DNA of 64,000 nucleotides from SMWD01 sp002729875. Lineage in GTDB: Bacteria; Pseudomonadota; Gammaproteobacteria; Steroidobacterales; GCA-2729495. The notes under the pieces were generated by a model. That model saw only the letters and a program-made list of their open reading frames with translations. It searched no databases and had not been told where the DNA came from. The position numbers and the translations under genes were made by a program. Location of the stretch: positions 62,001 through 126,000 of the forward strand of contig DASCMH010000001.1 in the NCBI GenBank assembly GCA_036010905.1, in the 5' to 3' direction. Below are positions 1-8,681 of this stretch, piece by piece (the first letter of the stretch is position 1; each line of letters opens with the position of its first letter).

Positions 1-569
1 CCACTGCGATACTGGCGGCAGACGCACTGCAACCGCTGGCATTTCAGATCCTGGCCCAATCGGCAGCATTACGGCCATACCCGCTCACACAGACCAAACT
101 TATCGGCTTACTCGCCGAGGCGTGTGGCTCCAAAGGTATGACCGGAGGCCAGACAATGGATGTAGCAACTGAAGGTCAGCAACCTGACCCGGAAACACTT
201 GAACACATCTATCGCCTCAAAACAGGCTGCCTGCTACGCGCCAGTGTCCTGTCGGCAGCGCTCTGCCCACCGGGTACTGATACCAATACCATCGATAGCC
301 TGGAACGCTTTATTGATGCGACTGGCCTCGCCTTTCAAATCCGTGACGACATTCTCGATATCGAAGGCACTACGGAACAAATAGGCAAGCAACAGGGCGC
401 TGATAGTATCCATAACAAGATAACCTACCCGGCCCTGTTAGGGCTTGAAAAGGCCAAAGCGCGTGCGGAAGAACTGCGCTTGACGGCACTGAATGAACTG
501 GACAAACTGGCTTTACCGACCGACGGTCTGCGCTGGCTGGCTGATTTTATCGTTATGCGGACAACCTGA
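1..569 (+). CDS. ispA: Farnesyl diphosphate synthase (IspA), 3' part only
   Basis: The frame is open from base 3 to the TGA at 567-569, so the gene enters from the left edge and its start is missing. The visible part begins around the ILADALQPLAFQIL segment and contains the GKQQGAD region after the second aspartate-rich motif DDILDIEG (residues FQIRDDILD), which binds Mg-diphosphate in trans-polyprenyl synthases. The enzyme joins IPP to DMAPP and GPP to give farnesyl-PP for quinone and undecaprenyl side chains. The C-terminus (ADFIVMRTT) ends where this family normally ends. The usual downstream partner dxs is not here; exeA follows after 44 bases. The family is clear, but exact chain length cannot be proved without the N-terminal half. 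Confidence 0.9.
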   Translation, partial: TAILAADALQPLAFQILAQSAALRPYPLTQTKLIGLLAEACGSKGMTGGQTMDVATEGQQPDPETLEHIYRLKTGCLLRASVLSAALCPPGTDTNTIDSLERFIDATGLAFQIRDDILDIEGTTEQIGKQQGADSIHNKITYPALLGLEKAKARAEELRLTALNELDKLALPTDGLRWLADFIVMRTT

Positions 570-613
570 TTACTGAGACTGGTAGAATGCCGCAAACCAA
601 TCGGACACCCTAG

Positions 614-2353
614 ATGTATACCAGTTTCTTCGGGCTGAACGAGAAGCCGTTCTCGATTACACCTGATCCACGCTACCTGTTCATGAGTGAGCGTCACACC
701 GAAGCGCTCGCCCATCTGATTTACGGTATTCGGGAAAGTGGCGGATTCATTCAACTGACCGGAGAGGTCGGCACGGGTAAAACGACGCTGGTACGCAGCC
801 TGCTGCAGCAAGTACCGGATAATACTGATGTTGCCGTCATACTCAATCCACAGATTTCACGCAATGAATTTCTTAGCGCTATCAGTGAAGAGCTTGGCGT
901 TGTATTGCCACAGTCCGCCAACAGCATCAAGACACTCACTAATACACTAAATGAATACCTGCTCAGCAATCACAGTCATGGCAGACGCACGATAGTCATC
1001 GTAGATGAAGCTCAGAATCTTCGCGTTGATGTGCTCGAACAAGTACGTTTGCTGACCAATCTGGAAACAACGAAACAAAAGTTGTTACAGATTATTCTGA
1101 TTGGCCAACCGGAACTTCGGGATATTTTGTCGCGAAATGACATGCGACAACTGGCACAACGAATTACCGGTCGTTATCACCTTGAGCCGCTAACCTGTGA
1201 TGAAACGGCAACTTATATCGATCATCGTCTGAAGGTTGCCGGTGCGATCGGAGCAATTTTTTCCAAGGCTGCAAAACAAGAACTATATCGCCTGTCTTTG
1301 GGCGTACCGCGCATGATTAACGTCATCGCAGATCGCGCCATGCTCGGCGCTTTTAGTATGGAATGCAGAGAAATCTCGCCCCAATTGTTACGACAGGCCG
1401 CTGCCGAAGTGCTGGGCAAAGATGCGCAGCTGTTATCCCCCTGGCGACGGTGGCGACGGCTTGGTGCCGGGATTGCTGCAGTAATCGTACTGGTTGTCGT
1501 CATTACACTGCTCTGGACAAACTGGCCCGGTTTCATGGTGCCAACCAGGGCCGGTTCGGTCCCGGCTCCCGAACCCCCGGCTCCCGAACTCCCGACGCCC
1601 GATCTTCCCGCCGCGCCCGAACTCCCGGCACCGATAACCCCGCCGGCGGCAGCTATCACCCGGCAAGGCGATACCACGCTGCCTGCTGTCACCCCCACCG
1701 ACCCGCCGGTTGGCACACTTGCATCCACGGCCGCCCTCACCGAGGTACTGGCTATAAACCGTAATGCAACTGACACCGACAGTGCATTGACGACATTATT
1801 TAAGCTTTGGGATCTCGACTACACGAATTTCAGTTCGGACGCGTGTCAGCAGATACAAAGCGAGGGTTTTTATTGCCTGTTTCAACGGGGTTCTCTCTCG
1901 CAAGTAAAAAATTTGAATCGCCCGGTCATACTTACGCTACGCGATCATGAAGGCTTGCAACACCAGGTTGTCCTGACCGGACTCACAGATGGCATTGCTT
2001 CAATCACCCTGGCCGACTCAGTCTATGACATCAGCTCCATGGAAATCAGTGACTACTGGTTTGGTGATTACCTGCTGCTATGGCAGCCACAGATTCAAAA
2101 ACTGAAGCAATTAACCCCCGGCATGCGCAACGCCGATATAAGCTGGCTTAGGCAAAGTCTCGCCAAAATACAGGGCACGCCGGCAGCGCCGATGGATTCT
2201 GATTTCTTTGATCAAAACCTGGAAACCCGGGTGCGGGATTTTCAACGTCAGCATCGCCTGACGATTGATGGTCTGGTCGGTTACCAGACCCAGATCATGA
2301 TTAACTCTGAGCTGAATTCATTACAGGGTCCTCGCCTGATGCGGACGAACTGA
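614..2353 (+). CDS. gspA: ExeA/GspA-type secretion ATPase with peptidoglycan-binding tail
   Basis: Begins with the typical MYTSFFGLNEKPF segment of ExeA. An AAA ATPase domain (about residues 30-260) has Walker A GEVGTGKTT and Walker B IVIVDEAQN. One membrane span (about 283-303) follows, then a Pro/Ala-rich linker (about 310-370), a C39-peptidase-like fold, and a C-terminal peptidoglycan-binding domain (about 510-570). ExeA-ExeB complexes are known to bind peptidoglycan and help assemble the type II secretin; here that role is inferred. The next gene, gspB, starts 7 bases after the stop, so the two are surely co-transcribed. No other type II secretion genes are visible in the window. Length (579 residues) is normal for the family. 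Confidence 0.88.
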   Translation: MYTSFFGLNEKPFSITPDPRYLFMSERHTEALAHLIYGIRESGGFIQLTGEVGTGKTTLVRSLLQQVPDNTDVAVILNPQISRNEFLSAISEELGVVLPQSANSIKTLTNTLNEYLLSNHSHGRRTIVIVDEAQNLRVDVLEQVRLLTNLETTKQKLLQIILIGQPELRDILSRNDMRQLAQRITGRYHLEPLTCDETATYIDHRLKVAGAIGAIFSKAAKQELYRLSLGVPRMINVIADRAMLGAFSMECREISPQLLRQAAAEVLGKDAQLLSPWRRWRRLGAGIAAVIVLVVVITLLWTNWPGFMVPTRAGSVPAPEPPAPELPTPDLPAAPELPAPITPPAAAITRQGDTTLPAVTPTDPPVGTLASTAALTEVLAINRNATDTDSALTTLFKLWDLDYTNFSSDACQQIQSEGFYCLFQRGSLSQVKNLNRPVILTLRDHEGLQHQVVLTGLTDGIASITLADSVYDISSMEISDYWFGDYLLLWQPQIQKLKQLTPGMRNADISWLRQSLAKIQGTPAAPMDSDFFDQNLETRVRDFQRQHRLTIDGLVGYQTQIMINSELNSLQGPRLMRTN

Positions 2354-2360
2354 GCACCCG

Positions 2361-2972
2361 ATGTCTTTCATACTCGACGCATTGCGCAAAAGTGAAAACG
2401 AACATCGTGAGCAGGCGGCGCCGACTCTGTCCGCAGCCCCGCAAGCCGCACCAAGGAAAAAAAGAACATTCTGGTTACCCATACTCGTCGTCGTGTTAGC
2501 AATCAACGCCGTGATTTTTGGCATTATCATGCTGCCCACCGAAAAACCGGCAGCGACTGTTGTTAAACCCCCGCCGGCCCCGGCGCGGGCATCTGTGAAG
2601 CCTGAAGTACGCTCTCTGCGGGAGGCGGCCGTCGACAAGACCGCAATAGTGACACGCAGTGATGTGCCTGCCATAACTCCCGAGCCGACCCCGCCAACGG
2701 CACCCGCTCCACCTGCGGCAGCGCAACAGACAATTCAGGAAAGTCTGCCGAGTCTTGATCAACTGCGAACAGCCGGACTCGTATCAATCGACAGCCTGCA
2801 TATTGACATGCATGTTTATTCAACTAATGCAGCCAAGCGTTTCGTCTTCATCAACATGAAAAAATATCGTGAAGGGGAGCGGCTGGCCGAGGGCCCGACG
2901 ATCGAGGCAATCACTGCGGATGGTATCATCATGATCCAGCAGGGAACCCGGTTCCAAATGAGCAAAGACTAG
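2361..2972 (+). CDS. gspB: General secretion pathway protein GspB (ExeB-like)
   Basis: The N-terminus MSFILDALRKSE is the hallmark of GspB/ExeB. It is followed by a basic stretch, one membrane anchor (about residues 37-56, LPILVVVLAINAVIFGIIML), a Pro/Ala-rich periplasmic linker, and a C-terminal T2SSB-type domain (about 130-203). In Aeromonas, ExeB pairs with ExeA; the directly upstream gspA supports the same partnership here. The protein presumably spans the inner membrane with the C-terminus in the periplasm. It is followed by a convergent ABC transporter operon, so the gspA-gspB pair is a two-gene unit. Confidence 0.85.
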   Translation: MSFILDALRKSENEHREQAAPTLSAAPQAAPRKKRTFWLPILVVVLAINAVIFGIIMLPTEKPAATVVKPPPAPARASVKPEVRSLREAAVDKTAIVTRSDVPAITPEPTPPTAPAPPAAAQQTIQESLPSLDQLRTAGLVSIDSLHIDMHVYSTNAAKRFVFINMKKYREGERLAEGPTIEAITADGIIMIQQGTRFQMSKD

Positions 2973-3054
2973 CCGACAATATTCTGCATGGATTAATTTA
3001 CCAACCGGTTACCGCCCAACCGTGATTGCAATTACCGGCACCTGGTCGTCAGGC

Positions 3055-3828
3055 CTATTCACGAATTCCGATACCCCGATCCATCATAAACATACTGACA
3101 CCGAACAATATGGCAATAAAAGTCAGTGTAATGCCATAAGCCACCCGAATATCAATATCCGATACGCCGAGCATGCCGTAGCGAAATGCATTGACCATGT
3201 ACAGAATAGGGTTAAACAAAGACAGCTTTTGCGCGAATTCAGGTAATAATGAAATAGAATAAAAAATCCCGCCAAGGTAAGTCAGTGGCGCCAGCACAAA
3301 TGCCGGAATGATCGAAATATCATCAAACTTTCTGGCCAGGATTGCGTTGATCAGGCCGCCCAGCGCAAAAACAATTGCCGTCAGGATGACGATACTGATC
3401 GTGACAAAGATATTGGCAATCTGCAGCTTGGTGAAAAACAGCGCGATCACGGTCACGATCGATCCGACCATCAGGCCGCGAAATACACCACCGGCAACAT
3501 GGCCAATAATGATTGCGTAGGTCGGCATTGGCGAGACAAGCATTTCCTCGAGGTGCTTTTGAAACTTGGCGCCAAAAAATGAGGACACGACATTGCCATA
3601 TGAATTCTGAATCACCGACATCATGATCAGGCCGGGTGCGATGTACTGCATATAATCAAAGCCATCCATCTGACCAATACGTCGACCGATCAGGTTGCCG
3701 AAAATAATAAAATATAGTGACATCGTGATAACCGGCGGCACAAAGGTCTGTATCCAGATCCGGGTAACCCGGCTTATTTCCTTGCGCACCAACGTCTGCA
3801 ACGACACGAGTTGTTGCGCCAGTTTCAT
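3055..3828 (-). CDS. ABC-2 type transporter permease (YadH-like)
   Basis: A 257-residue integral membrane protein with about six spans, including an amphipathic N-terminus (LVRKEISRVTRIW) and the ABC-2 signature region around PLTYLGGIFYSISLLP (about residues 184-200). It matches the YadH/NodJ class of exporter permeases. The start overlaps the end of the ATPase gene by 4 bases, so they form a translationally coupled pair. YadGH-type exporters are widespread but their substrate is usually unknown; nothing here defines the cargo. Confidence 0.85.
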   Translation of the reverse strand: MKLAQQLVSLQTLVRKEISRVTRIWIQTFVPPVITMSLYFIIFGNLIGRRIGQMDGFDYMQYIAPGLIMMSVIQNSYGNVVSSFFGAKFQKHLEEMLVSPMPTYAIIIGHVAGGVFRGLMVGSIVTVIALFFTKLQIANIFVTISIVILTAIVFALGGLINAILARKFDDISIIPAFVLAPLTYLGGIFYSISLLPEFAQKLSLFNPILYMVNAFRYGMLGVSDIDIRVAYGITLTFIAILFGVSMFMMDRGIGIRE

Positions 3829-4787
3829 ACCTCGGTTCCTGACTGCACTGATGATTCCGCTGAGATGCCCGGATCACTGCGATCCGTCAGGTCAAAAAAC
3901 AATTCCTCGAGACGGTTTGTCTTGTTACGCATACTAATGATTTTTATACCTGCAGCACTGAGCGCAGCGAACACATCATTCAGATCGTGATTACGCTGCA
4001 CCGCTATCTCAAGCTCGAAATCCTTGAGCTGATGAATCAGGCAGCCATCCAATGTAGGAATGACATCAACCTTATCACGCGTATTGATAATAAAATTTTG
4101 CTGCTTCAGGGTGCGCAAGAAGTCGTCCATGGGGTGATGCTGAATCACTTCTCCGTCATCGATGATTGCAACGTGCCGGCAAAGATTCTCGGCCTCTTCC
4201 AGGTAATGTGTTGTAAGAATAATCGTAGTGCCTGAATCGTTAAGTTCGCGCAGAAAAGTCCACATCGTACGCCGAATCTCAATATCCACACCCGCCGTTG
4301 GTTCGTCGAGAATCAGCAACCGCGGTGAATGTACAAGTGCCCGTGCAATCATCAATCTTCGTTTCATGCCGCCGGACAGGTTACGGGCCACCTCGTCACG
4401 TCGATCCCATAACCTCAATTGTTCAAGTACCTGCTGTGCACGCGGCCTTGCACGGCGTAAAGACAGCCCGTAAAACCCGGCCTGGTTGATAACAATATTC
4501 ATAACCCGGTCAAAGGAATTCAGGTTGATTTCCTGCGGCACGATACCAATACAGGCCTTCGCCGCATTCAGCTCCGTATCGATATCATGACCAAAAACAT
4601 GCACCTTGCCGGAGGTTTTTGTTACGAGTGAGGTGATAATGCCAATTGCGGTTGTCTTGCCGGCACCGTTAGGCCCCAGCAAGGCAAAAAAATCACCCTC
4701 GGATACGTCAAGATCGACACCCTTTAGTGCCCGAACCCCGTTGCCGTAGACTTTGACCAGGTTTCTGATAGACAGCGCATTCATCAA
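3825..4787 (-). CDS. ABC transporter ATP-binding protein (YadG-like)
   Basis: A standard nucleotide-binding domain with Walker A LLGPNGAGKTTAIG (about residue 37), signature NLSGGMKRRLMIARA (about 137) and Walker B LLILDEPTAGVD, plus the H-loop TTHYLEEAE. At 320 residues it is about 70 longer than a bare domain; the extra C-terminal part resembles the extension seen in drug- and polysaccharide-exporter ATPases. It is the first gene of a two-gene unit with the overlapping permease at 3055-3828. The substrate is not identified. Confidence 0.9.
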   Translation of the reverse strand: MMNALSIRNLVKVYGNGVRALKGVDLDVSEGDFFALLGPNGAGKTTAIGIITSLVTKTSGKVHVFGHDIDTELNAAKACIGIVPQEINLNSFDRVMNIVINQAGFYGLSLRRARPRAQQVLEQLRLWDRRDEVARNLSGGMKRRLMIARALVHSPRLLILDEPTAGVDIEIRRTMWTFLRELNDSGTTIILTTHYLEEAENLCRHVAIIDDGEVIQHHPMDDFLRTLKQQNFIINTRDKVDVIPTLDGCLIHQLKDFELEIAVQRNHDLNDVFAALSAAGIKIISMRNKTNRLEELFFDLTDRSDPGISAESSVQSGTEV

Positions 4788-4837
4788 GCCACATTGTGCA
4801 ACGGGTGATCCGGCAAACCAACCGCGGCAGCCCTAAA

Positions 4838-5431
4838 TTATTCAGCCGAGCACTCTTCGGCTAACGCGAGTGGAATAATCGTCAACTGTGATAACGCCCG
4901 AAAATCCTCGTTACCGCTGCGGGCGCTGCAAATCAGGTCTGTCCAGAATGATGGATAATTGTTGAACCGGGCTTGCAGTTGGTCCACTGCAATATCGGCC
5001 GATACATGAATCCGGGTAAAATCAAATTTTTCCATCGACCCTGAGTTTAGCTCGGCAGATCCGGCACAGAGCGCGCAACAAGGCCAGTCGCGTTTTTCCA
5101 TCTGCCATAAATAAGTCAGCAGCCCGGTGACATATAACCGCGCAGTCTCGCGCCAGGCTGCTTGATTCGATGTCCGGGTTGTCCCCACCTCGGCAACCCA
5201 GTGCATCGATACCGTCGGCCACTGTGAAAAACAGGCCAGCAACCCCGGGGTAGCGGCTATGAACTCCAGTTCCGCCAATGACAACCGGCTCAACTGATCG
5301 ATAATCGCAGCTTCAAGTCCGAAGTTCGGAACCGCCTGTTGGGAACGTGGTGCAGTCAGCAAACCAAGAAACCCGCGGTTCAGATCCATTAGGTCGGCAT
5401 ACATACGCATATCCGAATGATTTGGTCGCAT
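4838..5431 (-). CDS. FlhD-like protein with extra C-terminal region
   Basis: About residues 10-70 resemble FlhD: an MDLNRGFLGLL segment in the place of YDINLSYLLLAQ, then FGL, a LSRLSLAELEFIA helix in the place of LAALTLPQMVKLA, and LLACFSQ in the place of LVCHF. FlhD is about 116 residues; this protein is 197, and the additional part carries a CCALC cluster. FlhD forms a heteromer with FlhC to activate class II flagellar genes, and relatives (SetD, AcaD) act on conjugative elements. The next gene, divergent, is FlhC-like, which strongly supports the reading. I chose the third-codon ATG because GGAG lies 7 bases before it; an ATG two codons earlier is possible (end 5437). The target genes are unknown. 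Confidence 0.6.
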   Translation of the reverse strand: MRPNHSDMRMYADLMDLNRGFLGLLTAPRSQQAVPNFGLEAAIIDQLSRLSLAELEFIAATPGLLACFSQWPTVSMHWVAEVGTTRTSNQAAWRETARLYVTGLLTYLWQMEKRDWPCCALCAGSAELNSGSMEKFDFTRIHVSADIAVDQLQARFNNYPSFWTDLICSARSGNEDFRALSQLTIIPLALAEECSAE

Positions 5432-5553
5432 ATTCATTCTCCAGCTTAGCAGGGGAATAAAGTACTATATATGGGTTTTATCGACCATAATATGAAATTT
5501 TCGACTGGATTTGGGTGCCAGTAGTGTTTTGAGCCAAATTATGGAGTTTTACA
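5432..5553. promoter_or_regulatory. Divergent promoter region between FlhD-like and FlhC-like genes
   Basis: About 120 AT-rich bases must hold the promoters of both genes. Two similar stretches occur in it, GGGTTTTATCGACC (5473-5486) and AAATTTTCGACTGG (5495-5508), sharing TTTT followed by TCGAC. They are candidates for binding sites of the encoded regulators, but this is only a visual resemblance. A good ribosome site (ATGGAG) precedes the rightward gene by 8 bases. Confidence 0.35.
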
Positions 5554-6159
5554 ATGCGCATTACAGACAACCGTTACCGCGGAGAAATTGACCGCTTCGA
5601 CCTCGCCGTACGCCTGATCCGACACGAAGCCCGCACCGGAACTATTCGCCGCTTCACCGGATTTACTGAAGACCGGATTCGCAAGTTATACGGCGCCTAT
5701 TTCAAATCAGTGACCGGTGAGAAAGTTCTGCGCCGACGTGGCAAATCTCCGCGCCAGATAGCGCGCTTTGTGAACAGTACCTGTCGCCATACCGAAGCAA
5801 CCTTGCTGGCCTGCCTGTGCCGACTCTGCAATGCTTTCAAACTAAGCAACCGCCAACGCGCTCAGCCGATCAACTCACTCGATGATGTTACTCTGGGTAC
5901 TCGCCTGTGCGATGCATTTGAGACCTATCAGCTACTTTGTCCGCGCCCGCAATTTTCGTTCGAGTGGACCTGGAATCTCTATCATGCACTCGTTGAAACC
6001 AGGGAGCTTTATTTTTCCTGGTGCGACACCTGTCATGGTCCTTATATTCAGGATACGTATGCGCTCGACTACCGACGTTGCCCATTGTGTGAGCAAAAAG
6101 CTCTGATCAGTAAAACCGGACGATCCGCCAGAGGTCAGGGATCTGTGTCACAACGCTAA
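5554..6159 (+). CDS. FlhC-like transcriptional regulator with C-terminal zinc site
   Basis: A 201-residue protein whose layout follows FlhC: an N-terminal helical part (DLAVRLIRHEARTGTI, matching the ITLGARL region), a helix-turn-helix-like segment (FTEDRIRKLYGAY, as in LSRGRLIKLYKEL), an RGKSP loop, a central helical part, then WNLYHALVETRELYF and a zinc site CDTC-x15-CPLC at about residues 159-180. FlhC has the same four-cysteine arrangement near its C-terminus. It is divergent from the FlhD-like gene at 4838-5431, so the pair probably makes an FlhDC-type complex. No flagellar gene is in the window. The basic tail (KTGRSARGQGS) is additional. Confidence 0.68.
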   Translation: MRITDNRYRGEIDRFDLAVRLIRHEARTGTIRRFTGFTEDRIRKLYGAYFKSVTGEKVLRRRGKSPRQIARFVNSTCRHTEATLLACLCRLCNAFKLSNRQRAQPINSLDDVTLGTRLCDAFETYQLLCPRPQFSFEWTWNLYHALVETRELYFSWCDTCHGPYIQDTYALDYRRCPLCEQKALISKTGRSARGQGSVSQR

Positions 6160-6213
6160 TCCCTCACGCCATTCATCCTTGTGTCTCTCTGATTTCTTCG
6201 GCATGGTTCCGAC

Positions 6214-7158
6214 ATGTCCGAGATCCTCCTATCCGGTGACTATATCGATCGCCACAGCTTGTTACGCAGCAACCCGGCAGCCCTGGAGGAAGCCCGCGCC
6301 AATCCGTCGAGCCGGTTTGTAGCTATCTGGCAAAATCAGTGCCTGATCGTTGAAGCACGCATTGCATTGCTCACCCCCGCAGATATTGCTGCCTGGAGGC
6401 AATATCTGCCCGCCAGTACCTACCTGGGCAAACTCGACAAACGCAATATTTTTGCCCTCGCACTCAATACTCAGGATGAACCTGACTTCGGGGCTGGCAC
6501 TCAATTTGTCGGTCTGCGAAAAATAAGCTCATTAGTTGATGCCGCTGATGCGGGGCTGGCTGCCTTTGCCAAGGCCATGGTCGAGTGGCAACACAATCAT
6601 CAGCACTGCGGCGTCTGCGGGACACAGAATCTTATGTCCGAAGCCGGTTTCGTCATGGCCTGCACAGACCCTGTTTGCGGCCACCGCAGCTTTCCACGCC
6701 TCGATCCGGCCGTTATCGTACTCGTACACAATAAAGACCGCGCACTTCTGGGCCGCCAGGCCGACTGGCCCGAACGGCGATTCTCAACAATTGCCGGTTT
6801 CGTCGAGCCAGGTGAAAGCCTTGAAGATGCCATCCGGCGGGAAGTTGCAGAAGAAACCAATATCAAGACTGGTGATGTCACCTATTACGCATCACAACCG
6901 TGGCCGTTTCCTACGTCTCTGATGATCGGCTTTCATGCCCAGGGTCAATCTGAAGACATTAAACTTAACGACGGAGAACTGATTGAAGCGCGCTGGGTGT
7001 CACGCAAGGAAATTATTTCCGGCGATATCTTCCTGCCGACCCGGTTCTCGATAGCCTACCAACTGGTTTCCACCTGGTTCGATCAATACGACGGGCCCTC
7101 ACTGGAAAATCTCAACCTGCACCAGCCACCATTCCTCTCACCAAGATCCGCAAGATAA
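6214..7158 (+). CDS. nudC: NAD+ diphosphatase / NudC-type Nudix hydrolase
   Basis: A 314-residue protein with the NudC layout: an N-terminal domain, a four-cysteine zinc ribbon (CGVCG at about 132 and CTDPVCGH at about 151), then the Nudix box with GFVEPGESLEDAIRREVAEE (about 195-215). The SQPWPFPTSLM motif that follows is diagnostic of NudC rather than other Nudix enzymes. It cleaves NADH or NAD+ to NMN(H) and AMP and can remove NAD caps from RNA. The stop and the ATG of the next gene share one base (TAATG), implying co-translation with the hemolysin-III family gene. Confidence 0.9.
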   Translation: MSEILLSGDYIDRHSLLRSNPAALEEARANPSSRFVAIWQNQCLIVEARIALLTPADIAAWRQYLPASTYLGKLDKRNIFALALNTQDEPDFGAGTQFVGLRKISSLVDAADAGLAAFAKAMVEWQHNHQHCGVCGTQNLMSEAGFVMACTDPVCGHRSFPRLDPAVIVLVHNKDRALLGRQADWPERRFSTIAGFVEPGESLEDAIRREVAEETNIKTGDVTYYASQPWPFPTSLMIGFHAQGQSEDIKLNDGELIEARWVSRKEIISGDIFLPTRFSIAYQLVSTWFDQYDGPSLENLNLHQPPFLSPRSAR

Positions 7159-7820
7159 TGGTATACAGTGAGCGGATGCAAAGTCACTACAGTATCGGGG
7201 AGGAGATTGCCCATACGGTAAGCCACGGGGCGGGGTTACTTCTTAGTATTGGCGGCCTGATAGTGCTGGTGATGTTTTCTTCGCAGCATGGCGATGCCGG
7301 GCATATTGTCAGTACCAGTATCTATGGCACCACACTGATACTGCTTTATGCCGCCTCAACGCTTTATCACAGTATCCCCCACGCAAAGACAAAGCTGGTG
7401 CTGCAAAGGCTCGATCATGCCGCCATCTACCTGCTCATTGCCGGCACCTATACACCTTTCACACTGGTCAATCTGCGTGGTGCCTGGGGATGGACCCTGC
7501 TTGGCCTGGTCTGGAGTATTGCCAGCCTCGGCATCGCGATGGAACTGGTCAGTAAGAAACGCTACAAGCGGGTGTCGATCGGTCTCTACCTGGGCCTGGG
7601 ATGGCTGGTGCTGCTTGCCATCAAACCCATGTTGCGAGCAGTGGAAACCAATGGGCTTATCCTGCTGCTGGCAGGCGGACTTTGTTACTCGTTTGGAGTG
7701 ATCTTCTACGTCTGGAAGACGCTACCCTATCATCATGCCATCTGGCATTTGTTTGTCTTTACCGGCAGTGTGCTGCACTTTTTCTCCATATTGTTCTACG
7801 CAGTTCCACTCAGCCCATAA
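7158..7820 (+). CDS. Hemolysin III / PAQR-family membrane protein (YqfA-like)
   Basis: A 220-residue seven-span protein. It has the family metal-site residues: SHG in the first span, LYHSIPHAK, the RLDHAAIYLLIAGTYTPF segment, and the C-terminal HHAIWHLFVFTGSVLHF with two histidines. The family is related to adiponectin-type receptors and is often annotated hemolysin III; hydrolase activity on lipids has been suggested, but the bacterial role is unclear. The gene begins in the stop codon of nudC. Confidence 0.85.
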   Translation: MVYSERMQSHYSIGEEIAHTVSHGAGLLLSIGGLIVLVMFSSQHGDAGHIVSTSIYGTTLILLYAASTLYHSIPHAKTKLVLQRLDHAAIYLLIAGTYTPFTLVNLRGAWGWTLLGLVWSIASLGIAMELVSKKRYKRVSIGLYLGLGWLVLLAIKPMLRAVETNGLILLLAGGLCYSFGVIFYVWKTLPYHHAIWHLFVFTGSVLHFFSILFYAVPLSP

Positions 7821-7842
7821 ATAGCACCTGCGCGGCAACATT

Positions 7843-8529
7843 CTAAGCAATTATCCGCTCAAGAAATCCTTTTATATGCTGCAGTTCCTCGGGAATAACC
7901 GAGTGTGCCATCGGGTATTCATGCCACTCTACGTCATAACCCAACTGGTGCAGGCGCTTGCGTGAATTACGCGCAAAGTTGAACGGAACGACATCATCAA
8001 CTTGTCCGTGTGCCATAAATATCGGTAAGCTGAGATTGGCGGCAGAGGCTTCGGCTTCAACAAAGCGTGCAATCGGAACATAGGTCGATAATGCGAGTAC
8101 CCCGGCAAGTTTTTCCGGATAACGCAAAGCCGTAAACAGCGCCATGGCACCGCCCATTGAAAAACCCGCCATCACTATCTGATCCGTGGCGATACCACGG
8201 TCCCGTTCCCGTTGAATCAACTCTTCGATGGCGACCGCACTGGCACGAATTCCGTCCTCATCTTCCGGTGCATTACGATCGAGCGACACCAGGTCATACC
8301 AGGCCCGCATCTGCATACCGCCATTCAATGTCACCGGCCTGACCGGGGCATGCGGAAATACAAACCGGATCGCCCGTCCGGAATCAAGCTGCAGCATCGG
8401 TACGGCGGGCTCGAAATCATGCGCATCGGCACCAAGACCGTGCATCCAGATAATGCTGGATGCGGGTTCCGGTCCGCTCTCGACTTCCACGGTTTGCAGT
8501 TTTGTCACGTTACCAGGCTCCCTGTCCAT
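7843..8529 (-). CDS. Carboxylesterase (phospholipase/carboxylesterase family)
   Basis: An alpha/beta hydrolase of 228 residues. IIWMHGLGADAHDFEP (about residues 22-37) is typical of the family, the nucleophile elbow is GFSMGG (about 123), the acid is in GQVDDVVPF, and the catalytic histidine in YPMAHSV near the C-terminus. The closest recognised type is the short-chain esterase group that includes Pseudomonas EstB-like enzymes and acyl-protein thioesterases. The start at 8529 is preferred because an upstream extension to 8673 would run across the argR promoter. Convergent with the hemolysin-III gene. Confidence 0.88.
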   Translation of the reverse strand: MDREPGNVTKLQTVEVESGPEPASSIIWMHGLGADAHDFEPAVPMLQLDSGRAIRFVFPHAPVRPVTLNGGMQMRAWYDLVSLDRNAPEDEDGIRASAVAIEELIQRERDRGIATDQIVMAGFSMGGAMALFTALRYPEKLAGVLALSTYVPIARFVEAEASAANLSLPIFMAHGQVDDVVPFNFARNSRKRLHQLGYDVEWHEYPMAHSVIPEELQHIKGFLERIIA

Positions 8530-8619
8530 GCTGCGAGCGCGGAGTTTACCGCAGGCCGAGGTCAGGATCTCGATAATGAATCCAGTGGCAAACCTGTATC
8601 GGGCAAGGGCACTAAGTGC

Positions 8620-8680
8620 TTGACAATACCATTTATATTGATAATATGCGCATACAAGTATTTTTATGTGCATTTAATGA
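8620..8680 (+). promoter_or_regulatory. argR promoter with possible ARG box
   Basis: A near-consensus sigma-70 promoter is visible: TTGACA at 8620-8625, a 16-base spacer, and TAATAT at 8642-8647. Just downstream lies an AT-rich partly symmetric stretch (AGTATTTTTATGTGCAT, 8658-8674) that resembles an ARG operator half-site pair. This would allow ArgR to repress its own gene and perhaps the whole arginine run. The promoter is clear; the operator is a guess. Confidence 0.55.
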
Positions 8681-8681
8681 T

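Noticed and set aside
1222..1776. Long reverse ORF inside gspA
   Set aside because: Shadow of the Pro/Ala-rich linker of gspA in another frame; no start signals or motifs.
8529..8673. N-terminal extension of the esterase
   Set aside because: It would cross the argR promoter and the added residues do not look like a signal or domain.
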